DNA of 64,000 bases from Labilibaculum sp. GTDB lineage: Bacteria; Bacteroidota; Bacteroidia; Bacteroidales; Marinifilaceae. Positions within the stretch are counted from its first letter, which is position 1, and each line of letters begins with the position of its first letter. The stretch covers positions 1,426,001-1,490,000 of the forward strand of contig NZ_OY761461.1 of the NCBI RefSeq assembly GCF_963664555.1. The letters are read 5' to 3'. Shown piece after piece: positions 48,491-57,026 of the stretch. The notes under the pieces were generated by a model. That model saw only the letters and a program-made list of their open reading frames with translations, searched no databases and was not told the origin of the DNA. The position numbers and the translations under genes are program-made.

Positions 48491-48540
48491 TGCCTGTTGT
48501 TTGCCGTAAATTATGTGAATTTAGAGTTAAGCAACAGGCA
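48491..48540 (+). other. Stem-loop after the second susD
   Basis: TGCCTGTTG at 48491-48499 pairs with CAACAGGCA at 48532-48540; an inner AAATT/AATTT hairpin sits in the loop. It lies 29 nt past the susD stop in a 108-nt gap, at the same relative place as the hairpin after the first susD. Confidence 0.55.
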
Positions 48541-48569
48541 GTAAGTATCGTAAAATAAATTATACACAG

Positions 48570-50021
48570 ATGAAAAAAATACATATATATATTATTCTGT
48601 CCATGCTGATTGCAGGATTGTTTAGTTGTGGTGATAATGAAGATTTTAGCAGTGTACATGAGATGACTGCTGATGAAATAGCTGAAATAGCGCGTCAGGA
48701 TTCAATTCTGCAAGCTCAGAAAGAGAAGATCAATGCAGATTTGGTACTTGAATATTCTGTAGAAATAACCACGAGTAAATCATTATATGATGGTGCCGCC
48801 GTAGCCGTAGAAATTGATAAAATTGCTGAACTTTTTGGTATTTCGGAAGAGGAAGTTCTAGCTGGTATTAATGGTGAAAGCGGAGCTCTCGAAATTAAGG
48901 GTTTTGCTATTGAAGGTACCACACATGCAGATGCTGGAGGTATGACAAATACAAATGCTCCGTGGGGACATTGGTGGGATGCTAATGGTGATCTTTCAGA
49001 ATGGGGTGAGAACGCCATGGTTTTTGCTGAATTTGATACTGAAACCAGTGTTTTCAATGTGGGGCAGTACCCAGGACATTTAACCGATGGACAGACAATT
49101 AAAATTATTGAATGTTTAAAATACAATGAACAACGTGTGGCAGTTGTTATTACAATTAATGCTGCTGCACCAGGAAAATTAAGCGCAACTGTGGTTAGTA
49201 CTCAGGATCTTGCTATTAATATCATTCCTAAAAGCAGTTATGATCCTGATTCGCTTCAGTTTAATCTGACTCAGGCGTTAATTGATTTGGGAGTAAGTTC
49301 AATGGATGAGGTTGGTTTTGTTGGAGTCAATGAAGATGGTTCTTATAATCAGGAAATTGTTACCGGGAATGGTTTTTGGTACGATATGAATGGTTTTGTA
49401 GGAGAATATGGTGATAATGCGAGTGTATATAGTGATTATGGCGATTTTTCTGCTGACAAAATTAGTCTTGGACAATATCCAGGACATTTAACAGCAGGAC
49501 AGACATTTGTTATTAAATACGGCTTGCTTGCCAATAGTAAAATTGTGATGTTGAATGTTACGGTTAATGTAATTGCTTATGAGGATCCTGAAACTGCTCC
49601 TGCTGGTGATCCGGAAGACGTTGTAGTGGATGTTGAGCTGGGTAAAGCTTACAGTGACGATTATGCAAGTGTACAATATGATGTTAAAGAAATATTGCGC
49701 AATGCATTCAAAAAGACGACTTATGAGATTTATCAGGCCATCATTTCCGGCGAACTGAAACTATATGAGGGTGCAGTAAGTGATACTGATCCTACCTACA
49801 CTTCAGATGTACCAGGTTATTGGATTAAGGCTGACGGAACAACAGGTGAATGGGCCGAAGGTTTGATTTATTTAAGTATTGGACATAACGAAACCGAACT
49901 ATATCTGTATGGAGGTAATCATCCTGATAATGCTGTTTCTGGAGATACTGTAAGTACAAAATTGATAGCTGTTTACAATGGAGCGACTGTTGCTCTTAAT
50001 ATAACTTATAACGTAGAATAA
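48570..50021 (+). CDS. Lipoprotein of three DUF4859-like repeats, probable surface glycan-binding protein
   Basis: A 483-residue lipoprotein (lipobox GLFSC, Cys20) with three tandem modules at about 58-198, 203-337 and 352-483. The first two carry the motif GQYPGHLT (165-172 and 301-308) and each ends in a strand pattern of the V-V-I-T-I-N type; the third is more diverged and keeps GGNHPDN. These resemble DUF4859, a domain common in Bacteroidota surface proteins. There are no catalytic motifs. Its place right after susCD is that of SusE/SusF-type glycan-binding proteins, so a surface binding role is likely but inferred. The next gene starts 7 nt later and also ends in such a module. Confidence 0.85.
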   Translation: MKKIHIYIILSMLIAGLFSCGDNEDFSSVHEMTADEIAEIARQDSILQAQKEKINADLVLEYSVEITTSKSLYDGAAVAVEIDKIAELFGISEEEVLAGINGESGALEIKGFAIEGTTHADAGGMTNTNAPWGHWWDANGDLSEWGENAMVFAEFDTETSVFNVGQYPGHLTDGQTIKIIECLKYNEQRVAVVITINAAAPGKLSATVVSTQDLAINIIPKSSYDPDSLQFNLTQALIDLGVSSMDEVGFVGVNEDGSYNQEIVTGNGFWYDMNGFVGEYGDNASVYSDYGDFSADKISLGQYPGHLTAGQTFVIKYGLLANSKIVMLNVTVNVIAYEDPETAPAGDPEDVVVDVELGKAYSDDYASVQYDVKEILRNAFKKTTYEIYQAIISGELKLYEGAVSDTDPTYTSDVPGYWIKADGTTGEWAEGLIYLSIGHNETELYLYGGNHPDNAVSGDTVSTKLIAVYNGATVALNITYNVE

Positions 50022-50028
50022 CTTATAA

Positions 50029-52062
50029 ATGAAAAAAAATAAATTATATATAAAATTGGATAAGTCGGGATTTCCCGGCTTATCCAACTTCTTTTTTCTT
50101 GCATTGTTAGTTATTGTGACATCTGTTTATACTATTGGATGTGGTAAAAGCGATATTACTATAATACCTCCGGAACCTAACCCTGTGGATACAACTGCTA
50201 TCGACACTACTTCTGCCGTAACAATACTAACAGAATCTGACATAGTGGATTATGATCGATTCTATAAGCCGGAAGAACATAAAAATATCGACATGTTGCG
50301 GGGTGATAGCAAATGGTCGTTTGTCCGAAGTAAACAATCGGATCATTTCGTCGTTTTTTGGGAAGATGGTTTTGGGCTTAACCCAAATGCAAGCAGTGTT
50401 CCTGAATTTTATCGTGTAGATATTGACGATTTGCTTTTGAAAGCGGAATCGTTCTACGATTTAAATATTAACACATTAAAGTTTGCTGAAGTAGGAGTTG
50501 GTAAATCTAATCTGGATAGCTACAAAATGCAGATTTATCTGTTTTATACAGAAGAATGGATGGCGTATGGCTCAGGTTATGATGATGTTATTGGTGCATT
50601 GTGGATAAATCCAGCCACTGTCCATCCTGTGGGATCAGTTATTGCACATGAAATCGGTCATAGTTTTCAATATCAGGTTTTTTGTGATTTAAGTAACGGT
50701 GCAGGATTACGTTATGGTTTTGGGGGAAATGGAGGCAATGCCTTCTGGGAACAAACTGCCCAATGGCAGGCTATGCAAAGTTATCCTGAAGAAATTTTTG
50801 AGGGCTATCATTACCCAGTGTATTGTGATAATTATCACCGACATGTTTTGCATGAGAACTATCGTTATGCCAGTTATTTTATTCACTATTACTGGGTTGA
50901 AAAACATGGGAAAGACATGATCGGAAAAATATGGCGTGAGGCTAAAGAACCAGAAGATCCAATTCAAGCTTATATGCGTATAAACGGGTTAACTGTGGAT
51001 GGATTAAACGCAGAATTGTATGAGGCTGCGACCAAGTTTGTAACTTGGGATTTTGATGCTCTTCGTTCGCTTGGCGAAAACTATATTGGTAAGCATACCT
51101 ATAAGTTTTATCAACTTACCGATGGAAGTTATCAGGTGGCATACAGTAAATGTCCCAGTTCTACTGGATACAATGTAATTCCATTAAATGTACCAACGGT
51201 TGGAACTGTGGTTTCTACAAGCTTTACAGCTTTAACACCTGGTTCGGTACTGGCTGCGGGAGATCCGGGTACATATACTGATAGCGAAATTCCGGGTACT
51301 ACAACAAATTACAATAGTAGTTCCCTTACAAGGGCAGGTTGGCGTTATGGGTATGTTGCTCTGCTAGACAATGGTCAGCGTGTTTATGGCGAAATGAACA
51401 GGAAGACAGCTGGATCGGTTGAATTTACTGTGCCGGAAGGATGTGTAAATTTATGGTTTGTAGTATTGGGAGCACCGTCTACTTATGAAGCTCATCCTTG
51501 GGACGAAAAAGAAAGCAACGATGATCAGTGGCCTTATAAGTTGAAATTTTCCAACACTGATATTTTGGGTAATATAACTATTGATCCAAATGCTACACCC
51601 GAAGATTTGACATTAACCTATGATATTTCATTTGCTGCGGCTGATGATTATTCCGGAGCTACTGTAAACCTTAATGCTAATGGTGATATTAATAAGGTGG
51701 CTCAGGCTTTTGTAATGCAACCTTCTGCCATTTCAAGTAATATACTTGGTGCGAAAGAAACGCCTTCGGAGGGTAAAATTGCTTTCGCGGCTGTTGAGTC
51801 TGACGGATCACTAAATTACGAGACCACAGCTAACGGATATGGTTTTTGGTTCGATAGTGTTGGTGGTGTAATCGGCTGGGACAGTGAGAATGACAGTAAA
51901 TTATTTTCCGAGTTTTCTTCAAGTAGTTTTGAATTGAACATCGGACAATATCCAGGGAAAAGTGCAGTAGGTGACACTTATACTGTTAAGGAAGCACTTG
52001 TTTACACCAAGGATGGTACACAATATCAGGTTACTTTTGTAATGAATATTACAATTAAGTAA
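50029..52062 (+). CDS. Lipoprotein with HExxH peptidase-like domain and C-terminal DUF4859-like module
   Basis: A 677-residue lipoprotein (lipobox TIGC, Cys38, then a Pro/Thr/Asp-rich tether to about 62). The central region (about 70-350) contains HEIGHSFQY with His207, Glu208 and His211, and a downstream Glu241 in FWEQTAQWQA, the layout of a gluzincin-type zinc peptidase; it resembles DUF6055. The C-terminal part (about 525-677) is a DUF4859-like module with LNIGQYPGKS, shared with the preceding gene. No known peptidase family is assigned. The N-terminal codons overlap a terminator-like hairpin (50058-50097). Only this start gives a signal peptide with a basic n-region. A role in cleaving the protein part of a glycoprotein is my inference. 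Confidence 0.85.
   Translation: MKKNKLYIKLDKSGFPGLSNFFFLALLVIVTSVYTIGCGKSDITIIPPEPNPVDTTAIDTTSAVTILTESDIVDYDRFYKPEEHKNIDMLRGDSKWSFVRSKQSDHFVVFWEDGFGLNPNASSVPEFYRVDIDDLLLKAESFYDLNINTLKFAEVGVGKSNLDSYKMQIYLFYTEEWMAYGSGYDDVIGALWINPATVHPVGSVIAHEIGHSFQYQVFCDLSNGAGLRYGFGGNGGNAFWEQTAQWQAMQSYPEEIFEGYHYPVYCDNYHRHVLHENYRYASYFIHYYWVEKHGKDMIGKIWREAKEPEDPIQAYMRINGLTVDGLNAELYEAATKFVTWDFDALRSLGENYIGKHTYKFYQLTDGSYQVAYSKCPSSTGYNVIPLNVPTVGTVVSTSFTALTPGSVLAAGDPGTYTDSEIPGTTTNYNSSSLTRAGWRYGYVALLDNGQRVYGEMNRKTAGSVEFTVPEGCVNLWFVVLGAPSTYEAHPWDEKESNDDQWPYKLKFSNTDILGNITIDPNATPEDLTLTYDISFAAADDYSGATVNLNANGDINKVAQAFVMQPSAISSNILGAKETPSEGKIAFAAVESDGSLNYETTANGYGFWFDSVGGVIGWDSENDSKLFSEFSSSSFELNIGQYPGKSAVGDTYTVKEALVYTKDGTQYQVTFVMNITIK
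50058..50097 (+). promoter_or_regulatory. Terminator-like hairpin inside the first codons of a gene
   Basis: GGATAAGTCGGGA at 50058-50070 pairs with TCCCGGCTTATCC at 50073-50085 (13 bp, one G-U), followed by AACTTC and six T. It occupies codons 10-19 of the peptidase-like lipoprotein gene, so it could act as an attenuator within the operon. Confidence 0.6.
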
Positions 52063-52081
52063 TATATATAATAAAATATAC

Positions 52082-52113
52082 AGACAGGCGTAACCATTTG
52101 GCTACGCCTGTCT
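52082..52113 (+). terminator. Stem-loop after the peptidase-like lipoprotein gene
   Basis: AGACAGGCGTA and TACGCCTGTCT form a perfect 11-bp stem with a 10-nt loop, 20 nt past the stop codon. AATTATTT follows, a weak tail. Confidence 0.65.
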
Positions 52114-52178
52114 AATTATTTCCAAAAGAGAATTATCATTTCTTTTGTATTTGTTTTTTATGATAAAAATTTATTGTC

Positions 52179-54320
52179 ATGCTCAAAAAAGGCTTGTATC
52201 TTTTACTATTGATATTTCCGTTCTGCTTAAATGGACAGGAAACAGGACATAAAATTCAGGGGATAGATAACCCATTACTACCAGGCTACTTTGCCGATCC
52301 AACCATTAAAAAATTTGGAGATACCTTCTATCTGTATTCCACTACTGATGGAATTAAATTGGCTTCGGGAGAACCACAGGTTTGGGTAAGTAAAGATTTT
52401 GTGAATTGGTACAATACCGAAATGGATATTGAGTTACCGGATGGTTTAACCAATTGTTGGGCTCCTGATGTGATGAAAGGGAAGGATGGAAAGTATTACT
52501 ATTTTATGGGTAATTGTGAACATGGCTGTAATATTTATGCCTATGTTTCTGATTCACCAATCGGTCCATGGAAAAGTCTGAAAAATGGACAGGCTGTTAT
52601 TCCTGTGGGGACAGCGATTAAGGGGTTACCAGCTTTGGATGCCCAGTATTTTTTGGATGATGATGGATCAATCTATTCCTATTTTGGGACTTGGTGTTCT
52701 AGTTTCGGGGGACTTGGATGGGCTAAAATTGATCCCAAAGATCATTGTACGATATTGGAAAGCGGATCAATTCCAATCACTCAAATTCCTGAAGTATTTG
52801 AAGCTGCTTATTTACTAAAACACAATGGAAAGTATATTCTGATGTATTCGTCAGGTGATTGCAGGTTGAGCAGCTATGCAGTTCATTACTCTTATTCTGA
52901 TTCTCCGGTAGGTCCCTTTCACTACGGAGATAATTCTCCAATACTGAAAACAAATCAGGACGGAAGTATTGATAGTCCCGGGCATCATTCGGTTTTAAAA
53001 GATGGCGACGATTATTATATCCTGTATCATCGTCATGATAATCCGCATAGTACTGGTGGTGAGTTCAGACAAGTTTGCGCTGATAGACTTGATTTCCTGA
53101 ATGACAGTACTATTCTTCCGGTAATTCCGACGCATAAAGGAATTGGTTATTTGAGAAAAAACCAGATCCCTGAAAAGGATTTGGCCTTTAAAGCCAAAAC
53201 AACAGCTACATCTTATTATCATTTGGAATCACCGGCAACAAAATATACAAATAGTCCAGTTGATTATAAATATCTGCCTGAATATGCCACAGATAATAAT
53301 AACGGAACGATGTGGAAGGCTGCATCAAGTACATACCCTCAATCATTGGTTGTTGATTTGGGTAAAAAAGTGAAAGTTGCCAGAGTAATGACTCAGTTTG
53401 AGTATTCAACTTTTTATTATCAGTATAGAATTGAATGTTCTTCTGACAGCATTAATTGGTCCTTGTTTTCAGACAGAACAAATAACAGGCAAAGTGGGTC
53501 ACCAATGATTGATGATAACAATGCATTAAATACCCGCTATGTTAAATTGACGGTAACCGCGGCTGAAAAAGGAGGATTGTTTCCTGCAATATGGAATCTA
53601 AAAGTTTATCCTGATTTATTTGAAATTCCTGAATTGGCCTTGCTGTCGAAAACTTCTACCAATAATGTTTTAACGGATGATCATTTATTAATGAATTTTG
53701 ACGTCGAAAATTTCGTAATGGATTCTTTTGATTATTCCTTCAAAAATTCAGGAAGTTTAGCGGGATACTTTATGAAAGAAGGTACTCCCAAAATAAAGTA
53801 TATCGACAATGTAAAAGCAATTTCTTTTGATGGAGAAAGCTATTTTAGATTAAGTGAATCTGCTCCTAACAGTTTAAGTTGGAACTCATCGTATACTGTG
53901 TCTTCGTGGGTATTTAATCCTGAAATTGGAGATGGAGAATGCCTGATAACCTGGAATAGTCGTGAAAATATGCTGCAAGGCTCCTATTCAGCATTAATGT
54001 ATGGTAAAAGTAATTTTGGAGCTGTGGCTCATGGAGATGGATCTGTTGATTTAGCCTATAAAGAAATCCCCGAAGCATCAAAATGGCATCACATAGCACT
54101 GAGCTTTGATGGAATGGTTGAATCGGTATATGTTGATGGTGTTCTAAATACTCAACAACCAATTAATCTATTTGTTAAAAACAGTGATATTCTGATTGGC
54201 GCAAGTGGTTTATACGCAGAGAATTATATAGGTTATATTTCAAATTCCCAGCTTTTTAACAGAGCATTAACCGTGCAGGAAATTATTGAATTAATGAAGA
54301 TTACATCTCCGGATAAATAA
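52179..54320 (+). CDS. Exported GH43 with F5/8 type C and LamG-like domains
   Basis: A 713-residue secreted enzyme (signal peptide to about residue 20). The GH43 propeller covers about 28-335, with the catalytic set Asp40 (YFADPTIKK), Asp154 (PALDAQYFLDDDG) and Glu208 (EVFEAAYLLKHNGKY). A discoidin-like F5/8C (CBM32-type) domain covers about 345-485 (YATDNNNGTMWKA, SLVVDLGKK), and a LamG-like jelly roll about 505-705 (WHHIALSFDGMVESVYVDG). GH43 enzymes act on arabinose, xylose or galactose polymers; the neighbours point to an arabinofuranosidase or a galactan/arabinogalactan side-chain enzyme. Linkage is not decided by sequence. It is likely periplasmic or secreted, as there is no lipobox. 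Confidence 0.88.
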   Translation: MLKKGLYLLLLIFPFCLNGQETGHKIQGIDNPLLPGYFADPTIKKFGDTFYLYSTTDGIKLASGEPQVWVSKDFVNWYNTEMDIELPDGLTNCWAPDVMKGKDGKYYYFMGNCEHGCNIYAYVSDSPIGPWKSLKNGQAVIPVGTAIKGLPALDAQYFLDDDGSIYSYFGTWCSSFGGLGWAKIDPKDHCTILESGSIPITQIPEVFEAAYLLKHNGKYILMYSSGDCRLSSYAVHYSYSDSPVGPFHYGDNSPILKTNQDGSIDSPGHHSVLKDGDDYYILYHRHDNPHSTGGEFRQVCADRLDFLNDSTILPVIPTHKGIGYLRKNQIPEKDLAFKAKTTATSYYHLESPATKYTNSPVDYKYLPEYATDNNNGTMWKAASSTYPQSLVVDLGKKVKVARVMTQFEYSTFYYQYRIECSSDSINWSLFSDRTNNRQSGSPMIDDNNALNTRYVKLTVTAAEKGGLFPAIWNLKVYPDLFEIPELALLSKTSTNNVLTDDHLLMNFDVENFVMDSFDYSFKNSGSLAGYFMKEGTPKIKYIDNVKAISFDGESYFRLSESAPNSLSWNSSYTVSSWVFNPEIGDGECLITWNSRENMLQGSYSALMYGKSNFGAVAHGDGSVDLAYKEIPEASKWHHIALSFDGMVESVYVDGVLNTQQPINLFVKNSDILIGASGLYAENYIGYISNSQLFNRALTVQEIIELMKITSPDK

Positions 54321-54519
54321 TATTCATTAATCAGTTTATTTTTCGGCAATAAGTTAAATCCAGTAAAATTAAAGGCGAAAATATTTACTCTTATTTGAGT
54401 TCATTTAGAGAATGGAGTGAATAGAGCTTTGATAAATCGATGTAATTGAAGAATTAAAAACATTTGTACTATTATTTTGAACAAACCGACAACTTAATGT
54501 GAGCATTTCGATACAATTT

Positions 54520-54527
54520 TACATTTG
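54520..54527 (+). promoter_or_regulatory. Possible -7 element before the GH127 run
   Basis: TACATTTG matches TAnnTTTG, 50 nt before the first GH127 gene in a 257-nt gap. No -33 TTTG is found at the right distance, so this is a weak call. Confidence 0.35.
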
Positions 54528-54577
54528 AAAAGTAATTAATTTCTGAAATAGTAATATTTAAAAAATAGGATATAACA

Positions 54578-56989
54578 ATGACAACAATTAAAAGAGTTTT
54601 AACACTTGCACTTTGCATTTTGTGTTTTGCTGCAAATGCTCAGGAAAAAAATACAACAGGTGGATATCCCATTTCTCCTGTTCCTTTTACTTCAGTAAAA
54701 GTTACAGATTCGTTTTGGGGACAAAGACTGAAAGCAAGTCGTGAAGTTACTATTCCATTGGCTTTTAGTAAGTGTGAAGAAACGGGTCGATATGAAAACT
54801 TTATTAAGGCAGCACATCCAAGTGATACGATTAAAGTGGAAGGCTTTTCATTTGATGATACCGATGTGTATAAAACCATTGAAGGAGCAAGCTATTCAAT
54901 GCAGACTTTTCCGGATAAAAAATTAGACAAATATATTGACAGTGTGCTGACAATTGTGGCCGCTGCGCAGGAGGCAGATGGATACTTATACACTTCCCGT
55001 ACAATGAATCCTGCACATCCGCATGAATGGGCAGGAACCAAACGTTGGGAAAAAGAGGAAGACCTTAGTCATGAGTTGTACAATCTGGGACATATGGTTG
55101 AGGGTGCATTGGCACATTATCAGGCAACTGGGAAAACAAATTTTTTAGATATCGCGAAAAAGTATGCCGATTGTGCCGTAAGGGAAGTTGGCGATAAACC
55201 CGGACAGGTAACAGTAGTTCCAGGTCATCAGATTGCAGAAATGGCTTTATCAAAACTATATGTTGCAACGGGAGAACAGAAATATCTGGACTTTGCAAAA
55301 TTCCTGCTCGATAAGCGGGGGTATACCACAATAAAAAGTGAATACAGTCAGTCGCACAAACCCGTTTTGGAACAGGACGAAGCTGTTGGGCATGCAGTTC
55401 GTGCTGCCTATATGTATACCGGCATGGCCGATGTGGCTGCGCTTACCGGTGATACTACCTATGTAAACGCCATCGATAGAATTTGGGAAAACATTGTGGG
55501 CAAAAAATTATACATCACAGGAGGTATTGGTGCTACAGGGCATGGTGAGGCTTTTGGTGAAAATTATCAGTTGCCTAATATGTCGGCGTATTGTGAAACC
55601 TGTGCTGCCATCGGAAATGTTTATCTCAATTACAGACTATTTCTGCTTCATGGCGAATCAAAATACTACGATGTACTGGAACGCACTCTTTATAATGGGT
55701 TGATTAGTGGTGTTTCATTGGAAGGCGATGGTTTTTTCTATCCAAATCCTCTTGAATCAATTGGTCAGCACCAACGCCGGCCATGGTTTGGCTGTGCCTG
55801 TTGTCCGTCAAATATTTGCCGGTTTATTCCTTCTGTTCCAGGATATATTTATGCAGTGCATAAAAGTGATTTGTATGTAAATCTGTTCATGTCGAATAAT
55901 TCGGAAATTAAGGTAGATGGAAAACCGGTAGTATTGAAACAAACAACCAATTATCCTTGGGTTGGTGATATCAATCTGGATGTAAATCCAAAGAAGAAAC
56001 AAAACTTCAACCTTAAAATCCGTATTCCGGGATGGGTGTTAGGTCAAGTAGTACCAAGTGATTTATATACTTTCACTGATAACAAAAAATTATCATATTC
56101 AGTTAAAGTAAACGGGCAGCCTGTTACAAGTCAACTTGAAAATGGTTATTTCTCCATCAGCCGCACTTGGGGTAAAGGCGACAAAGTTGAAGTTCATTTC
56201 GATATGGAAGCGCGCACTGTAAAAGCTCATTCATTGGTTGAGGCTGATCAGGGCAGAGTTGCTGTTGAGTGCGGTCCTGTGGTTTATTGCGCTGAGTGGC
56301 CTGATAATGATTATAGTGTATTGAGTGCTGTTATTCCACAAAAACCGGTATTTACTGTTGAAAACAAACAAGATTTGCTATATGGCATAAACATGATTCA
56401 TACAGATGCTCAGGTACTTAATTACAACAAACAAGGTAAAATCGAAGTAAAAGATGTTCAATTGAACATGATTCCTTACTATGCATGGGCTCATCGTGGA
56501 AGTGGTGAAATGACAGTTTGGCTTTCCAACGATTTAAGTACCAGTCGTCCCATGCAACAACCCACTCTTGCCTCGGAAAGTAAAGTTGATGCCTCGCATT
56601 TGGTGAAAGCAATTAGTGCGGTTAACGACCAACTCATCCCTAAAAATGGTAAGGCTCAAGCTGTACCTTATTACCATTGGTGGCCTAAAGAAGGAACAAC
56701 AGAATGGATTTCATACGAATTTGACGGTGAGAAAACAGTAAGTGGTTCAACCGTTTATTGGTATGATGATGCTCCTTGGGGTGGTTGTCGCATACCAAAA
56801 GAGTGGAAAATTTACTATAAAAATAAAGACAGTGAGTGGATGCCTGTTGAGAATAATGAACCCTACACTGTAACAAAAGATGTTCCCAGCAAAGTTTCAT
56901 TTAAAACTGTGAAGACCAATGCAATAAAACTTGAAGTGAAGTTGCCTGAAAAAAATGCGTCAGGAATTTTCGAATGGGAATTGGAATAG
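54578..56989 (+). CDS. Beta-L-arabinofuranosidase, GH127 (first)
   Basis: An exported 803-residue enzyme that removes beta-L-arabinofuranose, with a signal peptide ending at ANA (residues 19-21). Residue spacing matches the characterised Bifidobacterium HypBA1: acid/base Glu324 (GHGEAFGENY), zinc ligands Glu340 and Cys342 (YCETCAAIGN), nucleophile Cys408 and zinc ligand Cys409 (WFGCACCPSN). The N-terminal PVPFTSVKVTDSFWGQRL and the (alpha/alpha)6 barrel precede beta-sandwich domains; a discoidin-like C-terminal region (from about 690) ends the protein. It lacks a lipobox and should be periplasmic. It is 37 nt before a paralogue. Confidence 0.94.
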   Translation: MTTIKRVLTLALCILCFAANAQEKNTTGGYPISPVPFTSVKVTDSFWGQRLKASREVTIPLAFSKCEETGRYENFIKAAHPSDTIKVEGFSFDDTDVYKTIEGASYSMQTFPDKKLDKYIDSVLTIVAAAQEADGYLYTSRTMNPAHPHEWAGTKRWEKEEDLSHELYNLGHMVEGALAHYQATGKTNFLDIAKKYADCAVREVGDKPGQVTVVPGHQIAEMALSKLYVATGEQKYLDFAKFLLDKRGYTTIKSEYSQSHKPVLEQDEAVGHAVRAAYMYTGMADVAALTGDTTYVNAIDRIWENIVGKKLYITGGIGATGHGEAFGENYQLPNMSAYCETCAAIGNVYLNYRLFLLHGESKYYDVLERTLYNGLISGVSLEGDGFFYPNPLESIGQHQRRPWFGCACCPSNICRFIPSVPGYIYAVHKSDLYVNLFMSNNSEIKVDGKPVVLKQTTNYPWVGDINLDVNPKKKQNFNLKIRIPGWVLGQVVPSDLYTFTDNKKLSYSVKVNGQPVTSQLENGYFSISRTWGKGDKVEVHFDMEARTVKAHSLVEADQGRVAVECGPVVYCAEWPDNDYSVLSAVIPQKPVFTVENKQDLLYGINMIHTDAQVLNYNKQGKIEVKDVQLNMIPYYAWAHRGSGEMTVWLSNDLSTSRPMQQPTLASESKVDASHLVKAISAVNDQLIPKNGKAQAVPYYHWWPKEGTTEWISYEFDGEKTVSGSTVYWYDDAPWGGCRIPKEWKIYYKNKDSEWMPVENNEPYTVTKDVPSKVSFKTVKTNAIKLEVKLPEKNASGIFEWELE

Positions 56990-57026
56990 TTCCGATACCG
57001 AATTTTCATACTAATATAAATATATA

